Assembly (NCBI RefSeq): GCF_014650675.1
Contig: NZ_BMVK01000028.1
Span: 1 to 60,995, forward strand
Origin: Streptomyces anulatus
GTDB taxonomy: Bacteria; Actinomycetota; Actinomycetes; Streptomycetales; Streptomycetaceae
Length of the DNA stretch: 60,995 bases
Direction: 5' to 3'
Shown here: in pieces, positions 9,094 through 17,581 of the stretch
How the letters are laid out: each line of letters begins with the position of its first letter
How positions within the stretch are numbered: the first letter of the stretch is position 1
Translations under genes and position numbers: made by a program
Notes under the pieces: model-generated
What the model saw: only the letters and a program-made list of their open reading frames with translations
What the model was told of the DNA's origin: nothing
The model's database searches: none

Positions 9094-9936
9094 TCGAGCT
9101 AAACGGTTTCGACGTCGGTAAGAGCTCGTAGCCTGCTGAATCGTCCTGGTGGGGCGTGCTTGAGGAGTTGGATTAGCGGTCGCGGGAGTACGCGATGCGG
9201 GGGCAACCGGCCGGACCGCTGCTGTGGTGACGGCGGAGGCGGGGACCGGCGTCCTGCCCGGGGTACCGGCGCGGGCCGGGCTGGCGGCGAGCGCGGCGGC
9301 GCTCAACGGAGACGCGCGAGCCGGACCATGGCCTCGCTCCCGCGCGGCGGTCGGCGTCGCGGCAGGGCGGGGCCGGGCCGTCACCTCTTGAGCGAGGCGG
9401 GGCTGCACCGCGACTTGCAGCCCCGAACGGTGCATGGCCACAGTGGCGTCGGCGACTTTCCCCAGCGCCTCGACGCGATCGGTGGTCGCGGGGAGCGTGT
9501 AGATGTCCAGGCTCGAGTTGTGCTGCCAGCCGTCCTCCACCAGCGCGAGCCCGCTGAGGCCGGAGACACGGTCGTCGAGGGCTGCGGCGATGCCGAGCTG
9601 CGGGTGATCGGCGAAGGCGACGTCTGGTTCGCCAAGCGGACCGCGGTCGCGTACCTGTGCCGTGTCGGGCACCAGTGCCGGGTCAAGCGCGGCGTCGACA
9701 TCGACCTGGTAGCCGGCCTTGCGCAGCAGCTCGATGGCCCGGCTCGTACGGCCGTGTCCGTCACGGTTCTGGTCGGCCAGCGCGTACAACGTCGGCTGGT
9801 CGGGGACGGGATGGAAGTCGAATCCCTTGAGCATCCAGGTGCTGGCCGCGAGGTTCTTCGGGTTCGCGGCGACGATGCCGTGGACGGGGTGGTGGCCGAA
9901 GGCCAGGTCGGGCAGCACGTCGTAGTGGCTGGGCAT
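8905..9936 (-). CDS. Hypothetical protein of the conjugation module with run-on C-terminus
   Basis: The ATG at 9936 begins MPSHYDVLPDLAFGHHP. The first about 190 residues hold two similar halves: FGHHPVHGIVAANPKNLAASTWML and FADHPQLGIAAALDD, each followed by a hydrophobic-basic stretch and an Arg/Lys-rich helix (ELLRKAGYQVDVD). This resembles an internal duplication. A Pro/Ala/Arg-rich tail follows. From about 9120 to 8905 the frame only reads antisense through the immunity gene, so the natural 3' end has probably been lost or replaced by arrival of the toxin cassette. Function unknown. Confidence 0.55.
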   Translation of the reverse strand: MPSHYDVLPDLAFGHHPVHGIVAANPKNLAASTWMLKGFDFHPVPDQPTLYALADQNRDGHGRTSRAIELLRKAGYQVDVDAALDPALVPDTAQVRDRGPLGEPDVAFADHPQLGIAAALDDRVSGLSGLALVEDGWQHNSSLDIYTLPATTDRVEALGKVADATVAMHRSGLQVAVQPRLAQEVTARPRPAATPTAARERGHGPARASPLSAAALAASPARAGTPGRTPVPASAVTTAAVRPVAPASRTPATANPTPQARPTRTIQQATSSYRRRNRLARSRVDADEIGVHVVFGVHCIETGGPKNRDQGCMHLLYNIAEMPEDRRINTTFQGVLCRAFIQG

Positions 9937-10033
9937 GGCAGATCCATCCGAGGCGGGTGCGGTTACAGGTGCGGGCGGCGGGCGGATCAGTTCTGGGGGT
10001 GCGGTGCATGGAGGACTCCTGGGGCGCGGTCGG

Positions 10034-10597
10034 TCAGAGCCGGGGAGCGGATGAGGGACGAGCCGACGACGGCGCGGCCCGCGCGGAAGACTCCGTCGGC
10101 GGACCAGTCGGGAGCACGCGCTGGCCGATCGACGGTGAAGGGGCGAGAGCGACACTCGCCCGGGACGGAGTGGGGCCGGGCGGGAGCACGGTGGCGGCGC
10201 GCTCCTTGCCGGATCGTTCCTGCTCCTGGCGTGGTGGTACGCCAAGCTGGTCCAGGCGGGCGTCGACGGCGGCGAGGAGATCCGGCACGCTGCCGCCATG
10301 GCGCGCATGCGGGCCGTCCGGCTCGGAGTCGAAGACCACCTCGTAGACGGCAGGCTCGACGGACCGGTGGCGGGTGACCATCCAGCTTTCCGGCGACTCG
10401 GGGTGCTCGGAGGACGGCTCCTGCGGGGGCGAAATGATCATCGAACTACCGTCAGGAAGCTCGGCGTGGACGATGTAGTCGCTGAGGCCGTACTCGACGG
10501 TGCACTCCAGGCCGCGCTGCCCGAGCGCGGAACAGAGGGCGGCCTGAAGGCGACGCGGATCGGACGCGGCGGTCGGGGACGGGGTTTCGTGGTGCAT
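10034..10597 (-). CDS. Hypothetical protein (187 aa) of the conjugation module
   Basis: Starts at the ATG at 10597 (MHHETPSPTAASDPRRLQ), preceded by GGAGAACCCC. It has a compact N-terminal domain (residues 10-110) with LCSALGQRGLECTVEYGLSD and SMIISPPQEP, then WMVTRHRSVEPAVYEVVFDSE and a Pro/Ser/Ala-rich disordered tail. No enzyme motif or membrane segment is seen. Same strand and spacing as its neighbours, so probably one transcription unit. Confidence 0.6.
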   Translation of the reverse strand: MHHETPSPTAASDPRRLQAALCSALGQRGLECTVEYGLSDYIVHAELPDGSSMIISPPQEPSSEHPESPESWMVTRHRSVEPAVYEVVFDSEPDGPHARHGGSVPDLLAAVDARLDQLGVPPRQEQERSGKERAATVLPPGPTPSRASVALAPSPSIGQRVLPTGPPTESSARAAPSSARPSSAPRL

Positions 10598-10726
10598 GGG
10601 GTTCTCCGTTGCGAACGCCCCGCCGCACGGCGGGAGCCGCCGGGGCGTGGAGCTTGAAGGAGTGCGGTGGTCCACGAGGATCCGGTGATCGGGCAGTTTG
10701 GCGCTGCCGTGACTGCGTGCTAGGGA

Positions 10727-11422
10727 TCACCGCGAGCGACCGGGAGCCGGCGGGTGCGCTGCCGGTGGGACCTGGGGCGAAGCAGGTGACACGGCAGGGG
10801 TGTTGTGCGTCGAGCGGGTCAGGGCGACGCGAGCCCGCTCGGTCTGCGTCGGCCGTTCGGTGTCCGCCCGGTGAGCGAGGTATTCGCCGACGCGCACCAA
10901 CGCCGGCCCCTTGGCGCCCAGTTCGTGCGAGTAGTGCCAGCCTTCGGTGTTGCGGTGCTCCTCGGCACGCTCCTGGTAGAGGGGGAGCACGCTCGGCTGC
11001 GAACCGTCCATAAGCGCCATGACGCCGTCCCATTCGTGCCGCAGCTCTTCCGCCCGGAGCAGGATGGTGTCGATCCTGCGTATCCGACGGAGGTCGTCAC
11101 TGATCGGCCCCTCGACGTAGTCGGGGCCGTTGGCAGCGGCGCGGACCCCGGCCAGCACCTCGGGTCCGTGGTCGAGGAACACCTCGGCGTGCTTCCACGC
11201 TTCGGCATCCCGCTTGACCTTTCCGTCCCCGTACACCTTGTCGTCCAGCGGCCAGCCGTCCGCGTCGCAGAGCGAGTCCGAAACCGCATCCCAGGCGTCG
11301 CACGCCTCGTTGATCCCGGCGGCGGCCGAGGCCAGTGCCGGGAGGTGCCGTCGCCACGCCAAAGGGTCGGTGGCCTGCGACGGCTGGTTGTCACCGGAGG
11401 CAGGAGTGGAAGAAGCAGACAT
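10727..11422 (-). CDS. Hypothetical helical protein (231 aa)
   Basis: ATG start at 11422. Mostly helical with WRRHLPALASAAAGIN, then charged segments (DDKVYGDGKVKRDAEAWKH, LLRAEELRHEWDGVMALM) and a Pro-rich end. No signal peptide, membrane helix or catalytic signature. It lies 32 bases downstream of the VirB4-type ATPase stop and reads the same way, so it is likely co-transcribed and accessory to conjugation. Function not recognised. Confidence 0.6.
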   Translation of the reverse strand: MSASSTPASGDNQPSQATDPLAWRRHLPALASAAAGINEACDAWDAVSDSLCDADGWPLDDKVYGDGKVKRDAEAWKHAEVFLDHGPEVLAGVRAAANGPDYVEGPISDDLRRIRRIDTILLRAEELRHEWDGVMALMDGSQPSVLPLYQERAEEHRNTEGWHYSHELGAKGPALVRVGEYLAHRADTERPTQTERARVALTRSTHNTPAVSPASPQVPPAAHPPAPGRSR

Positions 11423-11454
11423 GATCGATTCCCGTTGCTGTGCTGGTCGTTGGG

Positions 11455-12960
11455 CTAGGCCGCCATGCGGGCGTCGGTGTCGAACAGCTCCCGCTCAGCC
11501 GGGTGGAGGATGTGCTGGGTGATGAACGAGCGGCCGGCGACCTTCCATAGACCTCGGCCCTTGGTCAGGGCGGACACCGCCTGGGTCTCGACGCCGGTCA
11601 GTCCGAGCAGAGATGCGGCGGCGGCGAGCTGGTCGGGCTCCTGGCGGTAGATGATCCGGGTGGAGCAGTCGGCCAGCAGGCCCTCGGCCAGAACTCGGCC
11701 GCGTGAGCCGGCGTCGCCCGCCGAGAGCAAGTTGCTGAGGCGGTGGATCACCATCAGGTTCGCGATGCCCAGCCCTCGGGAGAGCTTCCACTGGCTCTGC
11801 ATCCGCTCCAGCAGCCCGACGTGCCGCATCAGCCGCCACGCCTCGTCGTAGATCACCCAGCGCCGACCGCCATCGGGATCACTGAGGGCTGACTCCATCC
11901 ACGCGCTCGCGCACGTCATCGCGAGTACCAGTGCCGTGTCGTCACCGGAGCCGCCGAGACGGGAGAGGTCGATGGACAGCATTGGTGTGGTCGGGTCGAA
12001 CGGCACGGTGCTCGGCGCGTCGAACATGCCGCTCAAGTCGCCGTGCACGAGACGTCGCAGGGCGTGGGCGAGGTCCTGGGCGGCTGAGCCGAGGTGCCCC
12101 GCCTGGTGGCCGAGGGCGTGGTCGAGGCGTTCGGGGGAGCCGAGTACGTGGGCGATCTCGCCGAGCAGCGGCGCCGTGCCCCGGGCGGCGGCGTCAGCGA
12201 CGACCAGGTCCAGGGCCAGGTCGAGGGCGGTGTGCTCCATCGGCAACAGGTCGCGCTTCAGCACGGTGCGGGCGAGGCTGGCCAGCAGCAGCAGACGGCG
12301 CTTGCGAACCTCCGTGAACCAGTCCTCCTCGCTCACGGAGGCGGGGCGGGCCGGGGCGTCCAGCGGGTTCAACCGTCCAGGGAGCCCCGGGCCCAGGGCG
12401 ATGCTGTAGCCGCCGAGGGCCTGCGAAACGCCGGTCCACTCGCCCTTGGGATCGCAGGGGATGTAGATCCGGTAGCCGTGGGCGATCGACCGGGTGGCGA
12501 TGGATTTCGCCAGCGCCGACTTGCCCATGCCGATGACTCCGGCCAGGACCGCGTTGGGGTTGGTGAAGCCCTCGATCCGGCCGCTGTTGTAGAGCGAGAA
12601 GGGGTCGAAGCAGAAAGCCGCTTCCGCATGCACATCGCGGCCGATGAACACCCCTTCGGCGCCCAGGCCGCCCTCGGCCACGAACGGGTAAGCGCCGCTG
12701 GCTGTGGCGGTGGTCATCCGGTGGGCGGGAAGGGCGAGCTTGCCGCCGCGGGCGGAGGCCGGACCGGGGCGACCGGCGAGCGGGTAAGTGGGCCGCAGAT
12801 CCGGGTCGAGGGTCTGCTCGGCGCGGTGCTTGGGCGGGTTTCCGGCGAGGCGTGCCTGGCGGCGGGCTTCGGTGAAACCGGCTCGGGCGGCCCGCTGTTC
12901 GGCGCGTGTCGTCTTACGGGGCACGAACAGAGGGGAGGTGCTGGCGCGGGTACGGGGCAT
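11455..12960 (-). CDS. VirB4-type conjugation ATPase
   Basis: 501 residues from the ATG at 12960 (CTGGAG ribosome site; MPRTRASTSPLFVPRK). This is the energising ATPase of a type IV secretion-like channel. After a basic N-terminus the core holds Walker A GVIGMGKSALAK (about residues 141-152), then YIPCDPKGEWTG, and a Walker B-like RWVIYDEAWRLM in the C-terminal half with the following QWKLSRGLGIANLMVIH segment that is characteristic of VirB4/TrbE proteins. It is shorter than Gram-negative VirB4, consistent with actinobacterial forms that lack the N-terminal domain. Neighbours are the SCO6880-type and VirB6-like proteins. Confidence 0.85.
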   Translation of the reverse strand: MPRTRASTSPLFVPRKTTRAEQRAARAGFTEARRQARLAGNPPKHRAEQTLDPDLRPTYPLAGRPGPASARGGKLALPAHRMTTATASGAYPFVAEGGLGAEGVFIGRDVHAEAAFCFDPFSLYNSGRIEGFTNPNAVLAGVIGMGKSALAKSIATRSIAHGYRIYIPCDPKGEWTGVSQALGGYSIALGPGLPGRLNPLDAPARPASVSEEDWFTEVRKRRLLLLASLARTVLKRDLLPMEHTALDLALDLVVADAAARGTAPLLGEIAHVLGSPERLDHALGHQAGHLGSAAQDLAHALRRLVHGDLSGMFDAPSTVPFDPTTPMLSIDLSRLGGSGDDTALVLAMTCASAWMESALSDPDGGRRWVIYDEAWRLMRHVGLLERMQSQWKLSRGLGIANLMVIHRLSNLLSAGDAGSRGRVLAEGLLADCSTRIIYRQEPDQLAAAASLLGLTGVETQAVSALTKGRGLWKVAGRSFITQHILHPAERELFDTDARMAA

Positions 12961-12986
12961 GAGCGTTTCTCCAGGTGAGGGGTGGG

Positions 12987-13439
12987 TCAGCGGCGGACGA
13001 GGCCGGTGAACGGGGCGTGCAGGTCGGCCGGGGTGGTGCGCCGCCGGACGAGATGAGCGGTGCGCTGGTGGCGCTGGCAGATGGTCAGTCCCGGTGCTCC
13101 CTCCGGAAGGCCGGCCTGGCACGCCTCCGGTGCGGGGACTTCGCCGGAGTCCGGCCGGGGCGCCGCGTGGTAGGCGGCGTGGAGGTGCTCGGCGGCCTGC
13201 CAGATGCGGGTGCGGGCGGTACGGAGCTGGTCGCCCTCGACCGCGACGAGCTGCCCGGTGCGACCGGCGTGGTCGTCGAGCAGCCCGTACAGCGAAACGA
13301 GGTGCGCGTGCAGGGCGTCCAGCTCGGCCCGAGTGGTGACCAGCGGGCCGCCCGGGATGTTGAGCGCCCGGTGGAAGTCGAGCGCGGCGGTGGCGAAGGG
13401 CACGAAGTCCTGCGCGGTCGGGCTGGCGGTGCGGGACAT
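12987..13439 (-). CDS. Hypothetical protein (150 aa), conjugation module
   Basis: Starts MSRTASPTAQDFVPFATA. A mostly helical, His-rich protein (ELDALHAHLVSLYGLLDDH, AAEHLHAAYHAA) with two Cys near the C-terminus (EACQAGLP, LTICQRHQ). It fits between the SCO6880-type gene (25 bases) and the VirB4 gene (26 bases), so almost certainly belongs to the same operon. Function not recognised; a small structural or regulatory part of the channel is possible. Confidence 0.65.
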   Translation of the reverse strand: MSRTASPTAQDFVPFATAALDFHRALNIPGGPLVTTRAELDALHAHLVSLYGLLDDHAGRTGQLVAVEGDQLRTARTRIWQAAEHLHAAYHAAPRPDSGEVPAPEACQAGLPEGAPGLTICQRHQRTAHLVRRRTTPADLHAPFTGLVRR

Positions 13440-13464
13440 AAGGGTGCTCTTTCGAAGGGAAGGG

Positions 13465-14931
13465 TCAGGCAGCGAGCGCGAGCGGCAGGGCGGCGGCGGT
13501 GAACGCCTCGGCCTGCTGCCAGGTCAGCGGCCGGAGATCGAGCTGGGCGCCGACAGCGGCGGTCTCCACGACGGCGCAGGCGGTGCGCAGCTCGTCCTTG
13601 GTGTCGGCCGAGACGGTCAGCAGACCGGTCAGGGCGACGTCGGCGTGCCCGGCGATGAGCTGGCGTTCGCGGGACTTGATGTCCTGGTACTCGACCGAGT
13701 CCGCCTCGGAGTCGACCTGGCCGCGCCGGGCCCGTTCGGCGGCGTCGGCGATCACGCTGGACTTCTTGCGCTGCACGTCGCGCAGGGCGGCGTCGAGGTT
13801 CTTCGGCTCGTAAGAGAGCGACAGCGTGCGCCGGACACCGCCGGTGAAGAGGAGCTGGTGCAGGAAGCCGGCGCTGGTCTCGGTGCGCGGCCAGTTCTCC
13901 ACCCAGTAGGTGGCGTGCACGGCGGAGTCGGTGGCGATGTGGTCCGCCTTCTCGACCACCACGACGGGGCCGGCGGCGGCGGGCTCGGCCTCGGGGCGAC
14001 CGGCCGTGGACCAGCGGTCGAGTGTCGCCAGCGCCTTCGGGTCGTAGGAGGTGCGCACCACGGCGGCGATCTCGCGGGCGGTGAGCCAGCCCGTCGGGGT
14101 GAGACCGGCGGTCCGCGCCGCCTGGTCGAACGTGGAGGTGAGCTGGGCGAGGACGCTGAAGGCACCGGTGAGACCGCCGCCAGCCTGGTTGATCAGCCGA
14201 CGGGCCGCCTTGGTGTCCAGGGACACCGCGACGTACGCCTCGTGCGGGGCGGCTGCGGGACCGGCGCTCTGGATCAGCTCGTTGTAGATCGCGCCGGCCA
14301 TCGGGGTGTCGGGGCGGCCGTGCTCTTCCCAGTAGCGGCGCAGCGCGTCGCCGGAGTCGGGGATGGTGCGCTCGATCACCTGGATGCGGGCGATCTGCCC
14401 GGTACGGGCGAGAGCTGCCAGCGCGCGTCCCCAGCCGCCGACGTTGGCCTGCTGGGTGCCGGGGTCGAGCAGGGCGTAGGCGCGGGAGGAGACCTTGACC
14501 ACCGCGGTCAGCGTCCTGGTGTGCGGGTTGTGGACGGCGCCGTACTTGCCGTCGGGAGCAGTGGTCACGCGCAGGCTGGCAGCGGTGCCGGGAAGGTGGA
14601 GCAGTCCCTCGCGGGTCGGCCGGCGGGAGGGCCGGGTGAGCCAGACGAGCTGGCCTCGCATCCGGCGCAGCGCGTACCGGACGACGATCGGGGTCCAGTC
14701 CGCCAGAGCACGGCCTCGGTGGCGGACGAAGACGAGCAGGGCGACGACCGTCCACAGCGGGATGAGCTGGAGGGCGCCGACCACATCGCGGGCGAGGATC
14801 ACGGCGAGAAGGAGAAGGCCGGTGAGTCCGGCGACGACCAACTGCGGTACGGACAGGCCGAGCAGGACGCCGCGCCTGCTGCGGTGCGGGAACTTCACGG
14901 TGGGCGTGGAGGGCTGGTGCTTGCTGGACAT
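13465..14931 (-). CDS. SCO6880-family conjugation membrane protein
   Basis: 488 residues starting MSSKHQPSTPTVKFPHRSRR. Two adjacent membrane helices (about 28-70: LVVAGLTGLLLLAVILA and IPLWTVVALLVFV) sit after a basic cytoplasmic start, followed by a large soluble part with SRAYALLDPGTQQANVGGWG and LINQAGGGLTGAF. This is the layout of the SCO6880 family found next to VirB4 ATPases in actinobacterial conjugation clusters, with a topology similar to PrgI/EccE-type membrane-anchored subunits. The exact biochemical role is unknown. Confidence 0.75.
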   Translation of the reverse strand: MSSKHQPSTPTVKFPHRSRRGVLLGLSVPQLVVAGLTGLLLLAVILARDVVGALQLIPLWTVVALLVFVRHRGRALADWTPIVVRYALRRMRGQLVWLTRPSRRPTREGLLHLPGTAASLRVTTAPDGKYGAVHNPHTRTLTAVVKVSSRAYALLDPGTQQANVGGWGRALAALARTGQIARIQVIERTIPDSGDALRRYWEEHGRPDTPMAGAIYNELIQSAGPAAAPHEAYVAVSLDTKAARRLINQAGGGLTGAFSVLAQLTSTFDQAARTAGLTPTGWLTAREIAAVVRTSYDPKALATLDRWSTAGRPEAEPAAAGPVVVVEKADHIATDSAVHATYWVENWPRTETSAGFLHQLLFTGGVRRTLSLSYEPKNLDAALRDVQRKKSSVIADAAERARRGQVDSEADSVEYQDIKSRERQLIAGHADVALTGLLTVSADTKDELRTACAVVETAAVGAQLDLRPLTWQQAEAFTAAALPLALAA

Positions 14932-15025
14932 GGTGGTTCCAGACGGTGGGAGCGGGCGGAGGTCGGGGCGCGCGGCGCTCTTCTGGACGTCATGGCGAAG
15001 CCTTCCTGCTGTGGGGGGCGGGGGC

Positions 15026-15056
15026 GGGGGCGGGCCGTGGAGTGCGGCCCGCCCCC
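15026..15056 (-). terminator. GC-rich stem-loop between VirB6-like and SCO6880-type genes
   Basis: GGGGGCGGGCCG pairs with CGGCCCGCCCCC around a short loop, in the 136-base gap between the two genes. It could partly terminate or attenuate transcription inside the conjugation operon. Confidence 0.45.
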
Positions 15057-15067
15057 GGGGATGTGGG

Positions 15068-16477
15068 TCAGGAACCCGACGGCGGCTGGGTGGGATACAC
15101 CCAGTTCGTCGGCGTCGCGGAGCCGGTGGCCGACGGACCGGACGCGGACGCCGGAGTGCCCGAGGCCGAAGGTCCGGGGTCGGCTGGCGGCATGGAGGTC
15201 ATGTCGCCGCCCGGAGCCGATGCGGCTGCGAGGTGACCGGAGCCGCCCGCAACGCCTTGGGCAGTCGGCCCGGAACCTTCCGGTTCGTCCTCGCCAGGAC
15301 GTGTGATCAGCGGCGGGATCCCGGGGCGCTGGATCAGAGCCCGGCCCTTGTCGCCGCTCGCGTTCGGGTCTTCGCCGTACCGGAAGCGGGTCTGTTGCGT
15401 GGGTGGCCCGGCGTCGATGCCCTCCTTGCTGAGGGTGCCGCCGGAGGGGTTGATGCCGGAGGCGACGCCATCGGTGCCCGCGCCGGGGACCTGGTTCGGA
15501 CCCTGCGGAGCGGGGGCGCCGGTACCGGCCCGCAGCGCGAGGCTGCCTGCGGTCTTCGCGGCTCCTGCGGCGACCGCCATGCCAGCGACACCGGTGCGGT
15601 GCATGTCGTCGTGGCCGTCGCCGTCGCTGGCCCAGTGGACGAACTTGTACGTCGCGTAGGGGCAGAGCAATACCAGGACCATCACGACGATGCCGGCCAT
15701 CGCGTCGGACAGGGCCGCCATTCCGTCGCTGGCGTCGGTCTTGCCCATGGCGGAGACGCCGATCAGGAAGACGACGGTCATCAGGAGCTTGGAGACGATC
15801 AGGGTGCCGGTGGCCTCGATCCAGCCGCGCCGCCACCGTTTGGCGACTTCCCAGCCGCCGCCCGCCCCGGCGAACACCGCGAGCGCGACCATGATCAGGA
15901 CGCCGACCTTGCGGGCCACCATCACGCCCCAGTAGAGGAAGGCGCCGATCGCGCACCCGAAGGCCACCAGCGCGGGCACACCCCAGCCGAGGCCGTACAT
16001 GGCCCCCATCTGATCAACCTTGATCACACGGCGGATCGCGTCGTCGATCGAGGTGTTGGCGGCTTTGAAGAGGCCGTCGGACAGTGCGTCCACCACGGTG
16101 ATGGCGACGGTCGTGAAGGCGATGGCGGAGAAGCTGAAGAGGACTCCGGTCATGGTGCCGAACGCCGCCTTGGCGAGGGCACGTTCGTCGCGGCGCCAGG
16201 CCGCGGTCATGAGCTGGATGCAGAAGATGCCGACGGTCAGGGCGAGGCCGATGGGCAGCAGTAGCTCGTAGTTGTCGCGGAACCATCCGGCGTTGAGGTC
16301 GATGGCCGTCGTCTTGTTGACGGCCTTGGCGGCCAGGTCGGCCGCGCTGGACGCCAGCTCGCCCGCCGACTTTGCGATCCACGCGCCGAGACCGTCGGTG
16401 ACGGTGCCGGCGGGGTTGGTGGCGAAGTCGACAGCGCCGCACACCTTGTCCATCAGCGGGAAGTCGCAGACTCCCAT
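15068..16477 (-). CDS. VirB6/TrbL-like polytopic channel protein
   Basis: 469 residues starting MGVCDFPLMDKVCGAVDFAT. At least five hydrophobic helices between residues about 70 and 290 (LLLPIGLALTVGIFCIQLM, GVPALVAFGCAIGAFLYWG, VGVLIMVALAVFAGAGGGW, LLMTVVFLIGVSAM, GIVVMVLVLLCPYATYKFV) and a long Gly/Pro/Ser-rich cytoplasmic tail. This matches the inner-membrane channel subunits VirB6/TrbL of type IV systems. The order pilin-like, VirB8-like, this gene, SCO6880, VirB4 supports the assignment. Confidence 0.75.
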   Translation of the reverse strand: MGVCDFPLMDKVCGAVDFATNPAGTVTDGLGAWIAKSAGELASSAADLAAKAVNKTTAIDLNAGWFRDNYELLLPIGLALTVGIFCIQLMTAAWRRDERALAKAAFGTMTGVLFSFSAIAFTTVAITVVDALSDGLFKAANTSIDDAIRRVIKVDQMGAMYGLGWGVPALVAFGCAIGAFLYWGVMVARKVGVLIMVALAVFAGAGGGWEVAKRWRRGWIEATGTLIVSKLLMTVVFLIGVSAMGKTDASDGMAALSDAMAGIVVMVLVLLCPYATYKFVHWASDGDGHDDMHRTGVAGMAVAAGAAKTAGSLALRAGTGAPAPQGPNQVPGAGTDGVASGINPSGGTLSKEGIDAGPPTQQTRFRYGEDPNASGDKGRALIQRPGIPPLITRPGEDEPEGSGPTAQGVAGGSGHLAAASAPGGDMTSMPPADPGPSASGTPASASGPSATGSATPTNWVYPTQPPSGS

Positions 16478-16505
16478 GGGTCGTACCTCCGTTCTGGGGC
16501 GAGGG

Positions 16506-17186
16506 TCAGGGCGCGACGGACGGCATGACGCCGACCAGGGCGCAGGAGTGGTTGGGCCGGCACTGGACCGCGAGGGTGGTGGACCGGCTCTCCGCGCCGC
16601 CGGCGGCCGAGCCCTTCCAGCGAATCGACTGCTTGCCGGAGACCGTGACGGCGTAGACGTACGCCTGGGTGATCGCCCCGGGGTCGTCCTGGAGGGCCTG
16701 GGTGAAGGCGTGCGGGAAGTGCCCCTCGTTGACCTTGGCGGTGGCGACCTGCTTGTTGGCCGCCATCTCCTTCCACAGCACGGCCGAGGGGACCGCCTGG
16801 TCGACGGAGGCCGGGTCGGCGTACTTCGACTCCGTGGTCAGCCAGCCGCGCAGCGCCTTGCGCAGCTCTGGCTGCGAGTACGCGCGGGTGTCGTACGACC
16901 ACAGCGCTGCGGCGGCGGCCTTCCCGTACGTGATCGGGTCGTGGGTTTTCGGCGGAACGGGCAGAGCGCGGGGCCGGGTGTGCGGCCCGGACTGTGTCGC
17001 GGGCGACGAGGACGTGGTGGGCGAACTCGGCGGTGGGGAAGCGGTATCGGAGGGGCTTCGGCCCTCGCGGGTGAGGTAGGCGGCCAGGCCGGCGAGGGCG
17101 ACGAGCACCGCCAGGACGGCAGTGCCGAGCAGCGCCCGGCGGCGCACGCGAGATGCGCCGCCGGGGTGGGTGGAGTGCTGAGCCAT
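16506..17186 (-). CDS. VirB8/TraM-like single-pass conjugation protein
   Basis: 226 residues from the ATG at 17186 (MAQHSTHPGGASRVRRR). One membrane helix at about 17-40 (LLGTAVLAVLVALAGLAAYL), a Ser/Pro/Thr linker, then an extracytoplasmic domain with KAAAAALWSYDTRAYSQPELR and WKEMAANKQVATAKV of the NTF2-like type seen in TraM/VirB8 proteins. The start ATG shares its A with the stop TGA of the upstream pilin-like gene, so translation is probably coupled. Confidence 0.7.
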   Translation of the reverse strand: MAQHSTHPGGASRVRRRALLGTAVLAVLVALAGLAAYLTREGRSPSDTASPPPSSPTTSSSPATQSGPHTRPRALPVPPKTHDPITYGKAAAAALWSYDTRAYSQPELRKALRGWLTTESKYADPASVDQAVPSAVLWKEMAANKQVATAKVNEGHFPHAFTQALQDDPGAITQAYVYAVTVSGKQSIRWKGSAAGGAESRSTTLAVQCRPNHSCALVGVMPSVAP

Positions 17187-17494
17187 CAGTGGACCTGCGT
17201 CCCGAGCGTCGAGAAGAACGCCACTACACCGTTGGCCGCACCGAGAAGAAGGGCCGCGCCCGCGCTTACCAGCACGCCCTTCTTCCCGTTCGCCTCGGCC
17301 TGGTGACCACCGGAGTGGTGACCCCAGGCCCACACGCCTGCACTGACGGCGAGGGCTCCGACCACGGCGATGAGCCCGAACAAGTTGATCGAGCCCATCA
17401 CCTGCTTGAGGACGTTGAGCCCAGGGAGCCCGCCCTCGTTGGGTTTGATTCCCGGGTCGTAGGCGAGCTGTATGACCTGGTCAGCGAGATACAT
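17186..17494 (-). CDS. Pilin-like small membrane protein (VirB2 position)
   Basis: 102 residues from the ATG at 17494 (GGAG seven bases upstream; MYLADQVIQLAYDPGIKPNEG). Two hydrophobic segments (INLFGLIAVVGALAVSAGVW and GVLVSAGAALLLGAANGVVAFF) separated by a basic loop, the layout of VirB2-type subunits and of the small proteins that hold this place in actinobacterial conjugation clusters. A longer start 27 bases upstream exists but lacks a good ribosome site. Confidence 0.7.
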   Translation of the reverse strand: MYLADQVIQLAYDPGIKPNEGGLPGLNVLKQVMGSINLFGLIAVVGALAVSAGVWAWGHHSGGHQAEANGKKGVLVSAGAALLLGAANGVVAFFSTLGTQVH

Positions 17495-17581
17495 GGGGAA
17501 CTCCAGTTCGAATGAGCGCACGCCTAAGCCCGGCGGGGCGAACCAGCGGTGCGAGGGGGAGGGGAGGGGGAGGAGCGCCGG

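Noticed and set aside
13204..16264. Long plus-strand frames (700 and 589 residues) across the conjugation genes
   Set aside because: Antisense to clearly recognised SCO6880-type and VirB6-like genes; composition is that of GC-bias shadows.
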